Source: Bradysia coprophila
Taxonomy: Eukaryota; Arthropoda; Insecta; Diptera; Sciaridae
Assembly (NCBI RefSeq): GCF_014529535.1
Contig: NW_023503372.1
Span: forward strand, 1,773,772-1,837,771
Length of the DNA stretch: 64,000 nucleotides
Direction of reading: 5' to 3'
The notes beneath the pieces are model-generated. The model did no database searches, had not been told where the DNA came from, and saw only the letters and a list, made by a program, of their open reading frames with translations. Below are positions 9,339 to 21,946 of this stretch, piece by piece. A program made the translations under genes and the position numbers. Numbering within the stretch: the stretch's first letter is position 1; every line of letters starts with the position of its first letter.

Positions 9339-11760
9339 TTTCTTCTAGCTCAGGTTAAGGACGAACCCTAGTGAAAATGACCGTTCGGAAGTTACAAAAA
9401 ATTAGGTCGGTCGGTGCTATGAAATCTTGTCACAACGATGAGTCGAGTAACTATGGACTGAGTTTGATGAATGTATATTTGTTCGATGTAGACTAGGCTT
9501 AAATAATTAAGAAGCTTTGCACTGAGAAGTTAAGGGTTTATGCCAAGACCAAGTATTGTTAGATTAGAAAAAAAAAGTTTTGTTTAGATGCCTTGAGCGT
9601 AACGTAACGTAATGAAAGTAACGTAACTCCTTCATACGTAATCAAATTGCTGGTGCATAATTTTCTGTCGTACACTATGTGCTACTGGGGATCTAGCTTC
9701 TATGCACCAAGAAAACAAATATTTTTTCTAATCTTTCCACATCCCTTCCGCATCCACGTAACAAACCGAAACTGTGGCTTTATTATGAATGTTACATTAT
9801 ATGATTCGGCTTTTCTATTTTACCACCATGTGACTATAATAATATTTGTATTATGTCACACGCCGTTACGAAATTCTATATTTTATAAATTATTTTTAAT
9901 ATGGTATAACATGTTCACACCCCCAGAGAGGCTCGGGCTGCTGTAAAAAAAAAAGTTGGGAAAAGTTTCGAAATAAATATGAACACGTTTTACATTAACG
10001 AAACGAAAAAAAAAAATCCTTAAAAGAATAGCAGAAAGTGAGAGAGAAAGAGAACATGTCAATAATGTTTGTACATATACTTACATAAACCACTCACTTT
10101 TAAAATATCATGTTACGTATCATCATCCAAAATGATGGATTTTAAAATTGAATGATGGGATAATACCTATTTATGGGTAAATATCTAAAAAAAGAAGAAG
10201 AAGAAAATGTTGATAGATGAAGACAGATATGCCATTCGCCTCATCGTCGTCGTCATGTAATTTTTTTTGTCAGTTTTATCGACATATAAAGTAGAGACTC
10301 ACTGTAACATGAGGCTAAGTGAATTTTTATCGTGTGACGTTTTATATTCATTGTGCAAAGTAGTTTTAAGTACACTTTATATAATGATATTGCAACATTT
10401 CCCCTGCCACTTTTCATTCATTTTTAGCCTCAACTCAACATTGACATTTATTTCTTCACTATCAATATGTTTCGAAAGTTTCAATATTTTCCACCGATGA
10501 CTACAGACATTTCGCTAGTAGGATTCAGTTAGATATATGGTTGTTGTGGTAGTAGCAAGACATTAATTTTACATTACACAGACGACAGGCATAATAGTTA
10601 TCGAATCTGTTACTTAATTTGATGTCAGTATCAATGGATTGAAAAAAAGTATTCTTTTACTTCATTCGCTTTAACATAAATACGTCTTGATATATAAGAC
10701 GACGTCAGCTGGTTTTCATTATTCTATATGTCGTCGTTGTCGATAACAGGTGAACATCATATCTTGCCAAAAATACGTAATTAATATGGAAATATGGTAC
10801 AATTTCACAGCAATCGCTGTGTCCGTTCACTTAATTTTATCGAAGTATTTTCTGTATTCTGACTTGGGTAGATTGAGTTCGATTTCAAGTAATACCTCAA
10901 TCCACTTTGTAACTTCGCTAGAATTCCTGGGATTATTTGACATGAACAAATTTGACAAAACCTCAATTCTGGTAATGAATGAAAAACCGATTTACTTACT
11001 TAACCTGCTGCTCTAACTTGGCATTCAAATATTCAAAATGAGTCTCGTCACTGGCCAGAATAATAGACAACGGACGACTATATATCATGTGTTGACGACA
11101 TCAAATAAGGATGGGCTCTGGTTAATGATGTATTATATGGTACAATGTATGTTAAAACAATTGAAGTAATAGATTTTGTATGTTTGATTTGCAAGTAAAT
11201 AGTCTGTGAAAGGCCTAGAATTGCAAGGATGTAATATCGGTAGAGATATTGAAGATGTCAAAAAAGATTTCGTCTGTTGAGAGAATGACGTATTGTAAAA
11301 AGTGCAACCTTAATGGACGGGGTGAAAATACCTTAAAAAAGCGGTCGTGCCGGTTGTTTCGTTTCTTTGATTTAACTGAAATGAATTACTCCTATCTTAC
11401 CACCACTGACATTGTTTAATTCTTATCCCATTTTCAACTCATTACCAAATGGCATGGCATATACAGCGTTGACTGAACATAAATAAAACTTTATCCATGC
11501 CTCTGTGTTTCTCGCTCTCAATCTCTCTCCATACCATACAATATAAAATAAGAATGTCTTGTGAATGTGATACATGACTTTCTGACAGGCAACATGTCGT
11601 ATAAATGAAAAAAGAAACGATGAAAAAGGATCCTAAATTATAATTTTCGCTCCAGGAGACTTAAGCTGTCGTTGCCGCTGGTGTGTGACAGCCGCGTTTG
11701 ATATTCCAACATGTGAATAAAACGAATCTTTTCTGATGTAGAAAAGCACATGAAATATAT
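9339..11760. other. Intergenic DNA, no supported gene
   Basis: AT-rich. It contains scattered short open frames (for example 9647-9946 and 10750-11016) that resemble nothing known. No RNA gene or clear mobile element was found. Confidence 0.5.
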
Positions 11761-12476
11761 GGGAAGGTGCGGGAAAACAGGAAAAGTTGGAAAATATGCA
11801 GTTTTTCTTGCCTTTTCACCAATAGCTACTATTGTGTGTACAAACTCGATTTTCTTAAAAATTAAATATTTTATCTCGTCTAGTCTAGTCAAAACATCCA
11901 GAGATATGCTTTAAAACTAGTGCATTCTCGCCGATCGAGCTACTAATCGACAAATCTGATTTTCCTAAAATTTCGATATTCGGATTTGCATCGTCAATAC
12001 TTTTCATTTGATTTCTCCGGATGTTTTGACTTGGGGTACAATACATCAAATGAAAGGGATTGACGAGGCAAATCAAAATATTTAATTTTTAGGAAAATCG
12101 AGTTAGTCGATTTGTAGTTATAGGCGTGTTTTGCCGGTTATTCACTGGTTTTTCAAGCGTATCTCCGAATGTTGTTGCTCAAAAATCGTGTGCGATACGT
12201 CAAAGGTATGGACTAGACGAAACAAAATATTGCATTTTTATGAAAATCGGGTTTGTCGATCAGCAGCTATTGACGAGAAAGCAAACAAAACAGCGTGTTT
12301 TGCTTGTTTTGCCTGTTTTTCACTAGTTTTTTTTTCCGCAAATGAAAGGTATTGACAAGACGATACAAAATATTAAATTTTTAAGAAAATCCGGTTTGTG
12401 CATACAACATTAGCTATTGGTGAGAAAGCAAGAAAAACTGCATATTTCCCAATTTTCCTGTTTTACCGCACCTCCC
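11761..12476. mobile_element. Diverged foldback element, about 0.7 kb
   Basis: The outer arms 11761-11884 and about 12354-12476 are inverted copies (GGGAAGGTGCGGGAAAACAG against its diverged complement). Between them a unit containing AAATGAAAGGTATTGACGAG, a TTAAATTTTTAGGAAAATCG-like block and TAGCTATTGGTGAGAAAGCA recurs in both orientations, in at least four degraded copies. The element is noncoding. The module style (AAAGGTATT, GAAAATCGG) recalls the 1.2-kb dispersed repeat, so they may share an origin. Confidence 0.65.
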
Positions 12477-13961
12477 GGCGGAGAGAGAGAGAGAAAGAGA
12501 ATGGTGTGTGTGGTGTGTTGTTCTCGTAATGTTAGCTGAAGATAAGTGTGTACATCGTACAATACAAGACGCGGTTCAGAAAGTATAAAGTCGGGAGGTG
12601 GCTGGTAATTTATCCTTTTTTCTTTAAGATAAAAAATTGAATTGAATTATTTATGCAGAAAGAAAGCCGAGTACATTTGACGTCGAGGTAAGAAAAATGG
12701 TCTCTTGCATTATGGGTGGTATATATAGATGTGTAGAATTTATAATGCTGAAACTTTATGTATGTTTTTCGCGGTGATATCCTACAGTAAGTTCACATAT
12801 ATATTCGTATCATCTCCACGATAATATGCGAAGTATATATATATATGCACTATGCATTGTATCTCCGTAAATCAGACAATTTAATTTAAAACTGCGCGAT
12901 GTATTCATGTTGGGTAAAATTTGAGTTACGTGACACCTACCATAAATACGTGTAATTGGCTGTCTTATTAAAAAAAAACGAACTCTCGAAGTTAGTCACA
13001 CAAGAAACGAGAGAAAAACATAACATTAAACATGTACTAAATATGTCAGTCTGTTATTTATGATAACATGTTAAAAAGCTGAAGTTAAAAGGTATAAGTC
13101 ACGTTGAATAATTGTCTACTAAAATAACAGAATGGTTTAAATAATTTATTGGAAAACATTAATCATGCTGTCAATATACTTGAGTTCTCCACTAAGCAAT
13201 AAAGCAAAATCCATCAGCACGCAATCGAAAACAAATTAACACACTTTGCTGAAGTTTGCAGTCATCATTTATATATATAACCAACCATTCGGTATATGTT
13301 GTTTGAGCAAATATTTATGTATACAATGTACACGTCCATACATATATATAACACCAGTATGGGTTATATCACGCTTTATTATACAGAGGTGAATATATCT
13401 TGAGCTTCGACAGCCTTGGTATGGCAAAAGCAAAAAAAAAACTGAAAGTTCAACTTGTCGAATGTAATGTAACTCAACAAAAATACTAAATGAGTAGTAG
13501 CTCTCTGTTGCACGTAATTGCAACCAACTACGTGATACCCCATTGAATGTTCGTTCTTTTCGTCAGTGTTAACAAAACCGAGAACCCCGAACATGATGGA
13601 ACGAAAACTTTCTTAAGTTCTTTTCACTCAATTTGTTGGTGGGATATTGAATGTGGTATGAGGTTATCCATCTCTACAGCTTGTTTGTAGCTCGGAGAAA
13701 TTATCGTGTCGTTTTGTGTTGAACAGCTTTCAGTTAATTTTAAGGATTGACTGGGATGGCCAATCAATTTGGAATGGAAAAAGAGAAACTGAAAATTTTC
13801 CAGTAGCGGTACATTGGGTCATTCTCACCTCACTTCACAAAAAAAGATTTGAGATATTTTCGACCCCTTTTTTTGTTACTTTTTACTCTATACAATCGTA
13901 GCTATCATAATAAAATGAGAAAAGTTTGGAAAACTTGGTATGTGACTTAAGTTCCCGATAC
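12477..13961. other. Intergenic DNA, no supported gene
   Basis: Starts with a GA-rich microsatellite (12481-12501). The rest is AT-rich with only short chance frames. Confidence 0.5.
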
Positions 13962-14592
13962 GTCCAGGTAGCTCAATCGGTAGAGCGATAGACTCGCGGC
14001 CTATATGTCGCGGGTTCGACTTTCGTGTCAGACATAGTTCATAGGGCTTTTCCTAATCATAAAAGATTAGTCTCTGCTGTTAGTTAACACTAGTTAGCTC
14101 TATTGATCGTAATAGGTCTCTAAGAAAACACCAAAACGCTGAATACAGTCCTTGTACGTCATACGAATAAGTCACAATCGTGATTCTAAAATCTCAACTA
14201 CTAGTGACACCTATGTTCTAATAGATGAACCACATAACTTACAATTCACAAATGTAAAATCCCAACAAAAATCTCTACGAGAAAAGTGTGACGCAGTCTT
14301 TCTAAAATGAATGATATCGCTGGAGTTGACGCTTTCAGCTTTGTTGATGGAATAGGTTTTGTGGTGATATTGACCAAAGGGTAAAAAGTAGAATGTTCGC
14401 ATATACATAGTTGACGCGTCTCAAAAAAATATTCTTCGTTCTTTTTTTGGTGGTCAGACTGCGTCAAGTCCTCCACTATCGCGCCGGACATGATCTATCG
14501 AAAATATTGGTAATGCACAACAGGCCCATTGGCGGCTTAGGTGCTTGGAAAGCATCAGCTTTCCTGCCCATCTTATCCTATCCTATCCTAAG
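13962..14592 (+). mobile_element. tRNA-derived SINE (head 13962-14033)
   Basis: The first 72 nt look like a tRNA: A box TAGCTCAATCGG (13969-13980), D-stem GCTC/GAGC, and B box GGTTCGAC (14013-14020). The acceptor and T stems no longer pair well, so it is not a working tRNA. A tRNA-unrelated body follows. A short TCCTA repeat at 14573-14591 would suit the 3' tail of a SINE, but that end is inferred. Confidence 0.6.
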
Positions 14593-14747
14593 TTCCTGAT
14601 GGTCGATTTACTTTACTGAATTCAATAATTCAAAAATATAGTCGAAAATCAGTTGGTATTATGTTGTGATGGCTCACTTTAAAGGTAAATTAAAGGTTTC
14701 GTTAGAGAATGGGAATAAAAGAATGAAAGATTTAGAAACTATTTTTT
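14593..14747. other. Short intergenic spacer
   Basis: Nothing recognisable. Confidence 0.5.
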
Positions 14748-14920
14748 CATGCCTTGGGCATAAACTACGGAATTTTTCTCGTAATTTAGGCATGAAAAGT
14801 CGTTTACGAGTCTGTTGTGGACGGTATATTTAAGGCACTTTCGCTTGTCGCTCACTTCGTTCGGGTGCAACTCGCGAAATTGCCCAAAATATACCAGCCA
14901 CACACAACAGATACGTAAAT
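14748..14920. mobile_element. Foldback MITE, family with CATGCCTTGG end (partial copy)
   Basis: Starts CATGCCTTGGGCATAAA. The inner arms 14802-14837 and 14881-14919 are inverted copies around a loop with CACTTCGTTCGGGTGC. The same family appears more completely at 17939-18160, and a half copy lies near 57410-57510. Confidence 0.65.
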
Positions 14921-16375
14921 AACTGGCGTAGTGGAGAAAATGACTATTGTGAAGATAACTATCTGTTTCTGATTTTTAATATTTCTCACCCCACGAAACA
15001 ATAATTTGAAAATTTCAGGCTTTTTTACTGAACATGTGGAAATGATATTTAATCAGCAATCAGCAATTATTTTTGAAAAAACATTTTCCCACATTTTCAC
15101 GAATTTTCACGAAAAAGATACCATCGATTGGACGCAGCAAAATTTGAAACTAGTATGATTACAAATGCTGCTGATAATTAGTAAGTCTAGTAAGCCCCCA
15201 CTGTCAGTTATGCTCTCTGTTCACGAACTATGTTCTCTTTATCGATTAAACGTTAGCTGGTGAACATTTGGACAATTAATCGCAAAGCATAAGCTGCATA
15301 ACGTTAACACATAACTTACCATAATCGGTAAGAGTTTACATGCGTTACAATAAACGTATGAACTAAAACAGAACGTAAGCGAAAAAAAAAACAAGTCGTT
15401 ACACCACTTTGATTCCCTTGGCAAAGCTTTCATCTTACTCGAGCGTAAAAGATATTTTAAATTCTGTATAAAATTGTTATAAATTAATGGCTGTTGAAAA
15501 TAAAATAAAATAAATTTTAGATTTGCGTGCAACGCTATGCCAGTTGACAACACGATTAATTATTATATTTCAATGATTGCGTTTAAATAAGGTAATAAAT
15601 CAAATTAAGCTATGCCAAGCCAACGTATACATAGTATAACATTAAAACGAATAAATTTTATAGCATGTTCTTGTCCGTGTGTGTAAATATCATACATTAT
15701 AAAGCTATAAACCATTTCAATGCGCAGAATTAAATATTTATTTTTGTTCTTAAGTAATTATTTATACTATGGCAAAAAAATCTTTTTTTTTTTCAATTAT
15801 ATGCATGTACACACATATGTGCGGTTCAGGATTCGAAAATTAATTTATTAAAATGAAATTTATTATTAAACATGCAATTATTTCATTATATACCATTTGA
15901 ATTTCAACAAACCGTGCGTACAGAGTTATTGGAATCTCGTTAGTCGCATCGCTGTAACCGTACAACGGAATTCATTTTACATTTCATCCGTAATTGCTTA
16001 ATTACTCAGTTAATTGGACTCAGTCTTAGTCAAGTTTTAATGTTCCGAATGCCTGAGTAGATTTCTTCTCTATAACGGTACGACCCATTGCATCTGTGTA
16101 AATTGTCTAATGTTGTAAGTAAACGAACTGATGACTTGCTTCATATTTTAGCCGAAATATTTGCGACATATGATCCTAACAGAATGAATTTTTCCAAAAT
16201 CTACTCGATATTCTGGAAATCTAATGAATTTTCGCTTAACACAAACTCTTGTGTTACCATTGCAGACTGATAAGGAACGTAGCCAGAAGCCAGACAGATT
16301 TTTCTAGGCGGAATGGAAATATTGAAGTGAAACGGGTTTTGTGCAATTCTCAGGGTGGGCTCAGCCCAAGGCTTA
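14921..16375. other. Intergenic DNA, no supported gene
   Basis: AT-rich. The 104-codon minus frame at 15239-15553 has no family resemblance and is left uncalled. Confidence 0.5.
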
Positions 16376-16480
16376 TTATTGAGAATTTTGATTCCGAATA
16401 ATTCTGACAGAATTCCGAAAAAATTCTGAAATTTTTTGAAGGAATTTTTCGGAAATTTTAGAAATCTAAATTCTCAATAA
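16376..16480. mobile_element. Small MITE with TTATTGAGAATTTT ends
   Basis: About 105 bp. The two ends, TTATTGAGAATTTTGATTCC and its diverged complement, are inverted copies, and the middle is made of short AATTC/GAATT inversions. The ends resemble those of the larger element at 19795-20052, so they may be one family. Confidence 0.6.
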
Positions 16481-16918
16481 GGATTTGGTGATAATACCCC
16501 AGGAAGTGGACAAACACCACAAAATTGTTCGCATGTTCACTCCTCTGTGAAACAGAAAGTTTCTGCATTATGTAATGTCTATCGATGTAGGTTTGGTGGC
16601 TTAGAATACATAAAGCCCTAACTCGATGCAATAGAACTTAAAAGAAGTGTAAAAAGAAGCAATGCAGTCGAAGGCATGGACAGGAACTGGGCAACCATTG
16701 AAAAGTATTGGATTTTTAAAAGATTAACAAGCGAAGCTGTTTTACTAACTGCAAGTTCATAACGCAGGATTGCGTATCTAGAAGATTTATTACTGAAGAG
16801 TGGATCATAATAGATTCACTTATCTTCACCTCTCGTCCTTCTTTCACTTCTTCAATTTACACAGATGTGATTTCCACAGCCACTGAAATCTTACTTCTAG
16901 TAAGCAGATATTAGTTAT

Positions 16919-17843
16919 TTAAGAGTGATATCGCCAAAACATCGAAGAAAATCAGACATTTTGGGACAAAGGGTCACAGATATTATTGACTTATAGCTCA
17001 TTCGATTCGCTGAACTTTTGCGAGTAAAACGTAGTACTACGTTTGGTGAACTTAATTTTGTTGTCGACGCTCGAGGTCTGCCAAAAGGGACCCAAAATCG
17101 TTTTCTCGCGATCAGTCGAGCAAAACAATTTTGAGAAAAACTTTTTAAGCTAGGCTTGTAGGCCTTCAAGAGACGCACATTTTGAGTATACACACCACCA
17201 GGTCCATGTTGACCTGTTGGTGATATCAATTATTTTAGGTGAAAAAATAGGTGATTTTCTCAAGTCCCTGACCGGCTGCAGTGACATAAGTCCGAGACAT
17301 GGTATGTATGGTGAGAGAGCCTAGCCTCTGTAGTACCATAACATGTAAAAACATCCTTGGATAAGTTTCACTACAAAGGGTTGGAGTGACTTTAGCGGAA
17401 GTTCACCCCAAGTCGACGAAATTTTATCCCTTTCTTTCGTTTGTCTTTCGCTTCTTTGAGGAATTTTGTGTGGCTATTCATTATTTATTGCTGAGTTAAC
17501 TTTTTGATGTATTCACGTTGTTTTTATACTCTTGGAACCCAAATTTCAATCTGTTCGGACTATTTTCTATATAAAAGTGGGGCATTTTTGGACTTTTTTG
17601 TGGCTATTCAATATTTATTTTCAATAAAATTGTTATCTGAAGTGAACTAAACTAAAGTAAAGAGTTACTTGATATATTCACGAATTTGGGTTCTTTTGGC
17701 AGACCCTTACTTCATGACCTCGAGCGTTGACAACAAAATAAAGTTCACCAAACGTAGTACTACGTTTTTCTCGCAAAAGTTCAACGAATCGAATGAGCTA
17801 TAAGTCAATAATATCTGTGAAGATTTCGCGATATCACTCTTGA
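16919..17843. mobile_element. 0.93-kb foldback element
   Basis: Arms 16919-17100 and 17680-17843 are diverged inverted copies. Shared landmarks include CGTAGTACTACG, GACCTCGAGCG and GAGTGATATCGC near the outer ends. The interior (17462-17690) repeats a TGTGGCTATTCA...TATTTATT...TGATRTATTCACG module twice in direct orientation. The 104-codon frame at 16915-17229 lies in the left arm and is not taken as a gene. The flanks GTTAT and GTTAC could be a worn target duplication. Confidence 0.7.
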
Positions 17844-17938
17844 GTTACTTTCGTTACTTACTTTCGCATGTCGCCCTTACTCCATTCAGTCTACAACTTG
17901 CGAAACTGCCTAAGATCTACTTTCCACAGCAGATACGC

Positions 17939-18160
17939 ATGCCTTGGGCATAAAATACAGAATTCCTTTGTCGTAATTTAGGCTCTCAACATGAAAAGTT
18001 GTATACGAATCTGTTGTGGATGGTTTATTTTAGGCACTTTCACTTGTCGCCCTCACTTCGTTTGGGCTACAATTCACGAAATTGACTAAAATATACCGTC
18101 CACAACATATACGTAAGTAGTCAATAAAAGAAAAATTCCGAAATTTAGATCCAAGGCATG
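17939..18160. mobile_element. Foldback MITE with CATGCCTTGG termini (full copy)
   Basis: Ends CATGCCTTGG (17939-17948) and CCAAGGCATG (18151-18160) are exact inverted copies. The inner arms 18001-18036 and 18081-18116 also pair. The loop holds CTCACTTCGTTTGGGCTACA, close to the loop of 14748-14920. Confidence 0.7.
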
Positions 18161-19794
18161 AAATTTCATGCGTCTAAATTACGTGACAAAATCTGTAATT
18201 TGGGACCAAATTAGACACGAAAAATTTAACGATATCAGCTGGTGGATGGCATGATTCGGATTCGAATCAGCTCACCCAAATTATCCTGAAACAATCTTTC
18301 AGAATCCACATTGTGGTCCATTTTTTGTCGGTAATATCATCTCCAAATAAACGATTCAATTCATGAATGTAACATTTTATTGTGCATTCAAATAAATAAC
18401 ATAAATCGTTTTAAGAACTAGAAATTGTTGGCCGAACAATTATGTTGTATTGCCAGGCTTAATTTGTCTTAAGATTTAATTTAAAATAATTATGTCCGAT
18501 GCATACATAACCAACAAATTTTAAGTAAAAATAAATTATGAAAAACAAGATTTAACAAAAAAAAAAGAAAAGAAAAAAGAACTGAAAACGAATTAAGTAA
18601 AATTAACTAAAAATTAATCTCAAAAAAATATATTTTTTCCTCAATTCAATATATTCAGTTAAATTATGTACAAATTAAACGATTAATTAAACGACTTTAA
18701 AATCGTGAAGGTACTTTCTGTTTTAATTACATCTTACAACTCGCGAAGCCGCAACACAACAAAAAAAACGAACTTAAAATTTATTGCCATCGACGTCCAA
18801 AAACAAGTGAATTCATATAAAAAACAGAATCAATTAACAACATTTTCGGTGAGGATAACTTTATAATAATTAAGTTTAAGCTTTCAATTTCGATGCCTAG
18901 TATGACTGCAATTTATGTATAATTAACCAGCGACAATTTAAAGACAGCAATTTAAACAAAATTGCATTTTTACCGAATTTCTGTTTCATTCAAGCCAAGT
19001 CATTTTATTTATAGACCGATTATGGCAAATTACTGTTATGTGGTTAATATCGCGACGTTGATTATATTCAGTTGTTGCAGTTAACCTTTTTTCTGTCGTT
19101 CGAGAATGAATCTCTGATAGCCGTTGGCTAATTGCACACAATTTTCGACTGCACGTTGCGTGGGAAAGAGGTTCCCCGGTATGACTTACTGCACTTTCGT
19201 ACGATTTCTTTTAAAGTAATCTACATTTGGGCATAGATTGAGCGGTTGAGAGGCAGGGCTTATTTTTGGGAAATTGATTTTCTGGAAAATTTTAATAAAT
19301 TATGGGAAATCGATTTCCCAAAAATAGAAGGCAAATTGACGCTAGATACACCAACAATATTTGCTGTAAGAGACGAAGTGAAATTCACGTCAGGATGAAC
19401 TTTTGTTAATTACAAACTAAGCCGATACCACAAGCCTAAGAGTGTCGAAAAAAACAACTTCGCTCCACAAAAGAAAATAGAACGTGAAAAGTGCCTAGGT
19501 TTTAGAAAACAGGTCCTGTGAGAAGAGTGAGTATGCTCATTCTGACGAATTGAAGATTCCATTTTCAACCGAGAAGGTAAGGCGTAAGTACACAATAATT
19601 TTTGAGTAGAATTTCCGTGCGAATCGACAAATCTTTCGGATTAATAATAGACGAAGGCGTCACAAGAGTGAGAAAATCGATTAATTGAGTCCGATTGTGC
19701 TTCATAATTAATGTTATGAACCCAAAGGTTCAGGTGATCTGCTCACCACTTTCAGATTTCGGATTGAACTTGAACCTGAATGAGCCAGAGTTCA
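18161..19794. other. Intergenic DNA, no supported gene
   Basis: AT-rich, with long A/T runs near 18540-18660. No gene or RNA is recognised. Confidence 0.5.
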
Positions 19795-20052
19795 TTATTG
19801 GGAGTTTTGTTTACTGAAATTAATGAAAAATACTGAAATTGAGTGAAATTAACCGAAGAACTTTTCGGTAAATTTGTGGTGAATTTCGCTACAGTCATGA
19901 ATACCTTAAAGTGCCGCCATGTTAGAAATTTCTGATTTAGTCCACCATGTTATACACATTCATATGTTGTGACTCAAACACATGCGAATGTGTGTACCGG
20001 AATTTACCGAAAACGTCATTCAGTAAATTTCGGTAAATAAAACTCCCAATAA
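19795..20052. mobile_element. MITE with TTATTGGGAGTTTT ends
   Basis: About 258 bp. Ends TTATTGGGAGTTTTGTTTAC and its complement (20031-20052) are inverted copies with few mismatches. The direct repeat GAGTTC flanks it (19788-19793 and 20053-20058), one base off exact adjacency on the left, and is a likely target duplication. It is noncoding. Confidence 0.7.
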
Positions 20053-21946
20053 GAGTTCCAAGCTTTAAATAAATGATTCGTTAACATCGATGCCTTTTGA
20101 ACTTCAATCCTATTCAGTTCAACACAATCTACCCTACGTAATTTTGGCTACATGTAATCGGATCCATTCCAGAGTAGACACTTCTTCTGCATCAAATGTT
20201 CGTGTTTCCTCAAATTCCGGTCTATTTCACACAAGATTTTAAAATTGAGCCTGATTTTCTCTTTGATTTATGATAATTCCATTAAAATTGTAGACGCAAA
20301 TTGAATCGGTAAAGGTAAAAGTTGGAATTTGTGACAAGCTGCAAATGTGCAACAATTGAATAAGGGAAAGGCAGAACAGCCAGAAATATTTAAATTCGAT
20401 TGACTCTGAAAATGGTCAAATGGATCGCCATTGCATTTCCCCAACTGCTTTACACAATGGTAAGGTTCTCATTTTCCTTATTTCAATTTACTCAAATTTT
20501 AATTAATTAATTTTGATTGTCTGTTCTTTAGCATGTTTTCTGTAGAATGAATTGAAATAAAATTTTAATTTTATGGAGTATTTTCTCAAAAGTAATAAAA
20601 TGGACAAGGAAAATCACTGAACATTAATTTCGAGTGGTTTGTAAACTTCAAAGCTTTGAACTGGCATTCGAAGCATAATCCAATTGGATATCAATTATCA
20701 AGGGAAAGTTTCTTGAATCTAACTCAAAGCCAGTGACGGTATTTTGGCCTATCCTTTGTCGAATCTAGCGCAGCATTTGTTCTGTTTGACTTTTTCATCG
20801 AATGAAACCCATGCTGAAATCAAATTTCATTCCTTTGTCCATCCGTTCCCATTTTTAAAATCAACACCCAGTCCCTATTGCAGCTTGCCGGGAAAGAACT
20901 TATCTGCATTTTGCGTATTCTGAGTATTCCATTTTCGACAACTTTTGAATATCACTCGAATGTATGAACGATCTTTTGGAGTTACTGTAAACTTTGATAA
21001 GTACTGCTGTTGTAACAAACCATGTAAAGATTAGGAATACTTGATGTTACCTAAGCTTTCCACTTATTCTCCACATACATCTAATAGTGACGACACAAGA
21101 GAACTTTCGTAGTGTAAATATGTCACACTCCGTCTTTACACGACATATGGAGTATGCTGTAGAAAATCAGGTGCTCTGATGGCAGGTGATCGTCATATTC
21201 AGACACAGTGTACCTAAATTAGTCGATAAATAAAGATGTAGATTGTCCTAGCAAGCTGCAATAGGGGACTGGGTATTGACTTTCAAAGTGGAAAAATCGA
21301 CCCAGTCTAGTGAACAGTCTCATAAAATGATCGACGTAAACTACTTAAAAGACAAATCGATACCGGTATCCAATCCACCTCACACTGAACTGAAAGATTT
21401 ATCGTAAAAAAGTGAAATACTCTGAAGCACCCAAGAACAATCTGCACAATCGGTGCGCTACTATTTCACTCTTCGGTTATTTCGTTCAAACATTTAATTC
21501 TTCCGTTGAAACATTTTGCCAACTTCGAATCTCACACTAGTGTCAAACTGCCTGTCTGCCGACATTCTCAACGTGCATTCAAAAATCGATAATTTTCCTT
21601 TGAGAGTATTTGTATTGACGTTAGAAATAAACTGACTAGGTGTTTGTTTGTGAACCAAACAAAGAAATGAAGAAAAACAAAAAAAAATCGACACACGAAC
21701 GTTGATGTACAACGAAACAAATTTTGCGTCTAAAAATAGATCAGGAAGTTGATAGTGACTGTCGAGCCGAATTAGAAATCATGTTTTGTAAAAGCTCTAA
21801 AACGTAAAATGAAAATTGTTCAACACTTTTTGTAACGAAAGGAAAATTAAAAAAAAAAAATCAGCGCGAAGGGCGGTAGGGGCGTAAAGGAACGTAAAAA
21901 ATTTGCCTAGATTCAAAAAAAAATTAGTTCAACATTCAACGTATCA
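20053..21946. other. Intergenic DNA downstream of HDDC2
   Basis: No gene is supported. It includes a 31-bp inverted repeat pair at 20857-20887 and 21252-21283 (CCCAGTCCCTATTGCAGCTTG and complement, one or two differences), 365 bp apart. That pair may be the remains of another transposable element. Confidence 0.5.

Noticed and set aside
9647..9946. 99-codon frame as a gene
   Set aside because: No recognisable domain; composition matches noncoding surroundings.
13962..14033. Functional tRNA
   Set aside because: Acceptor and T stems contain several mismatches; only the internal boxes and D arm are sound.
16915..17229. 104-codon minus frame as a gene
   Set aside because: Lies inside the arm of a foldback element; the mirrored arm does not preserve it.
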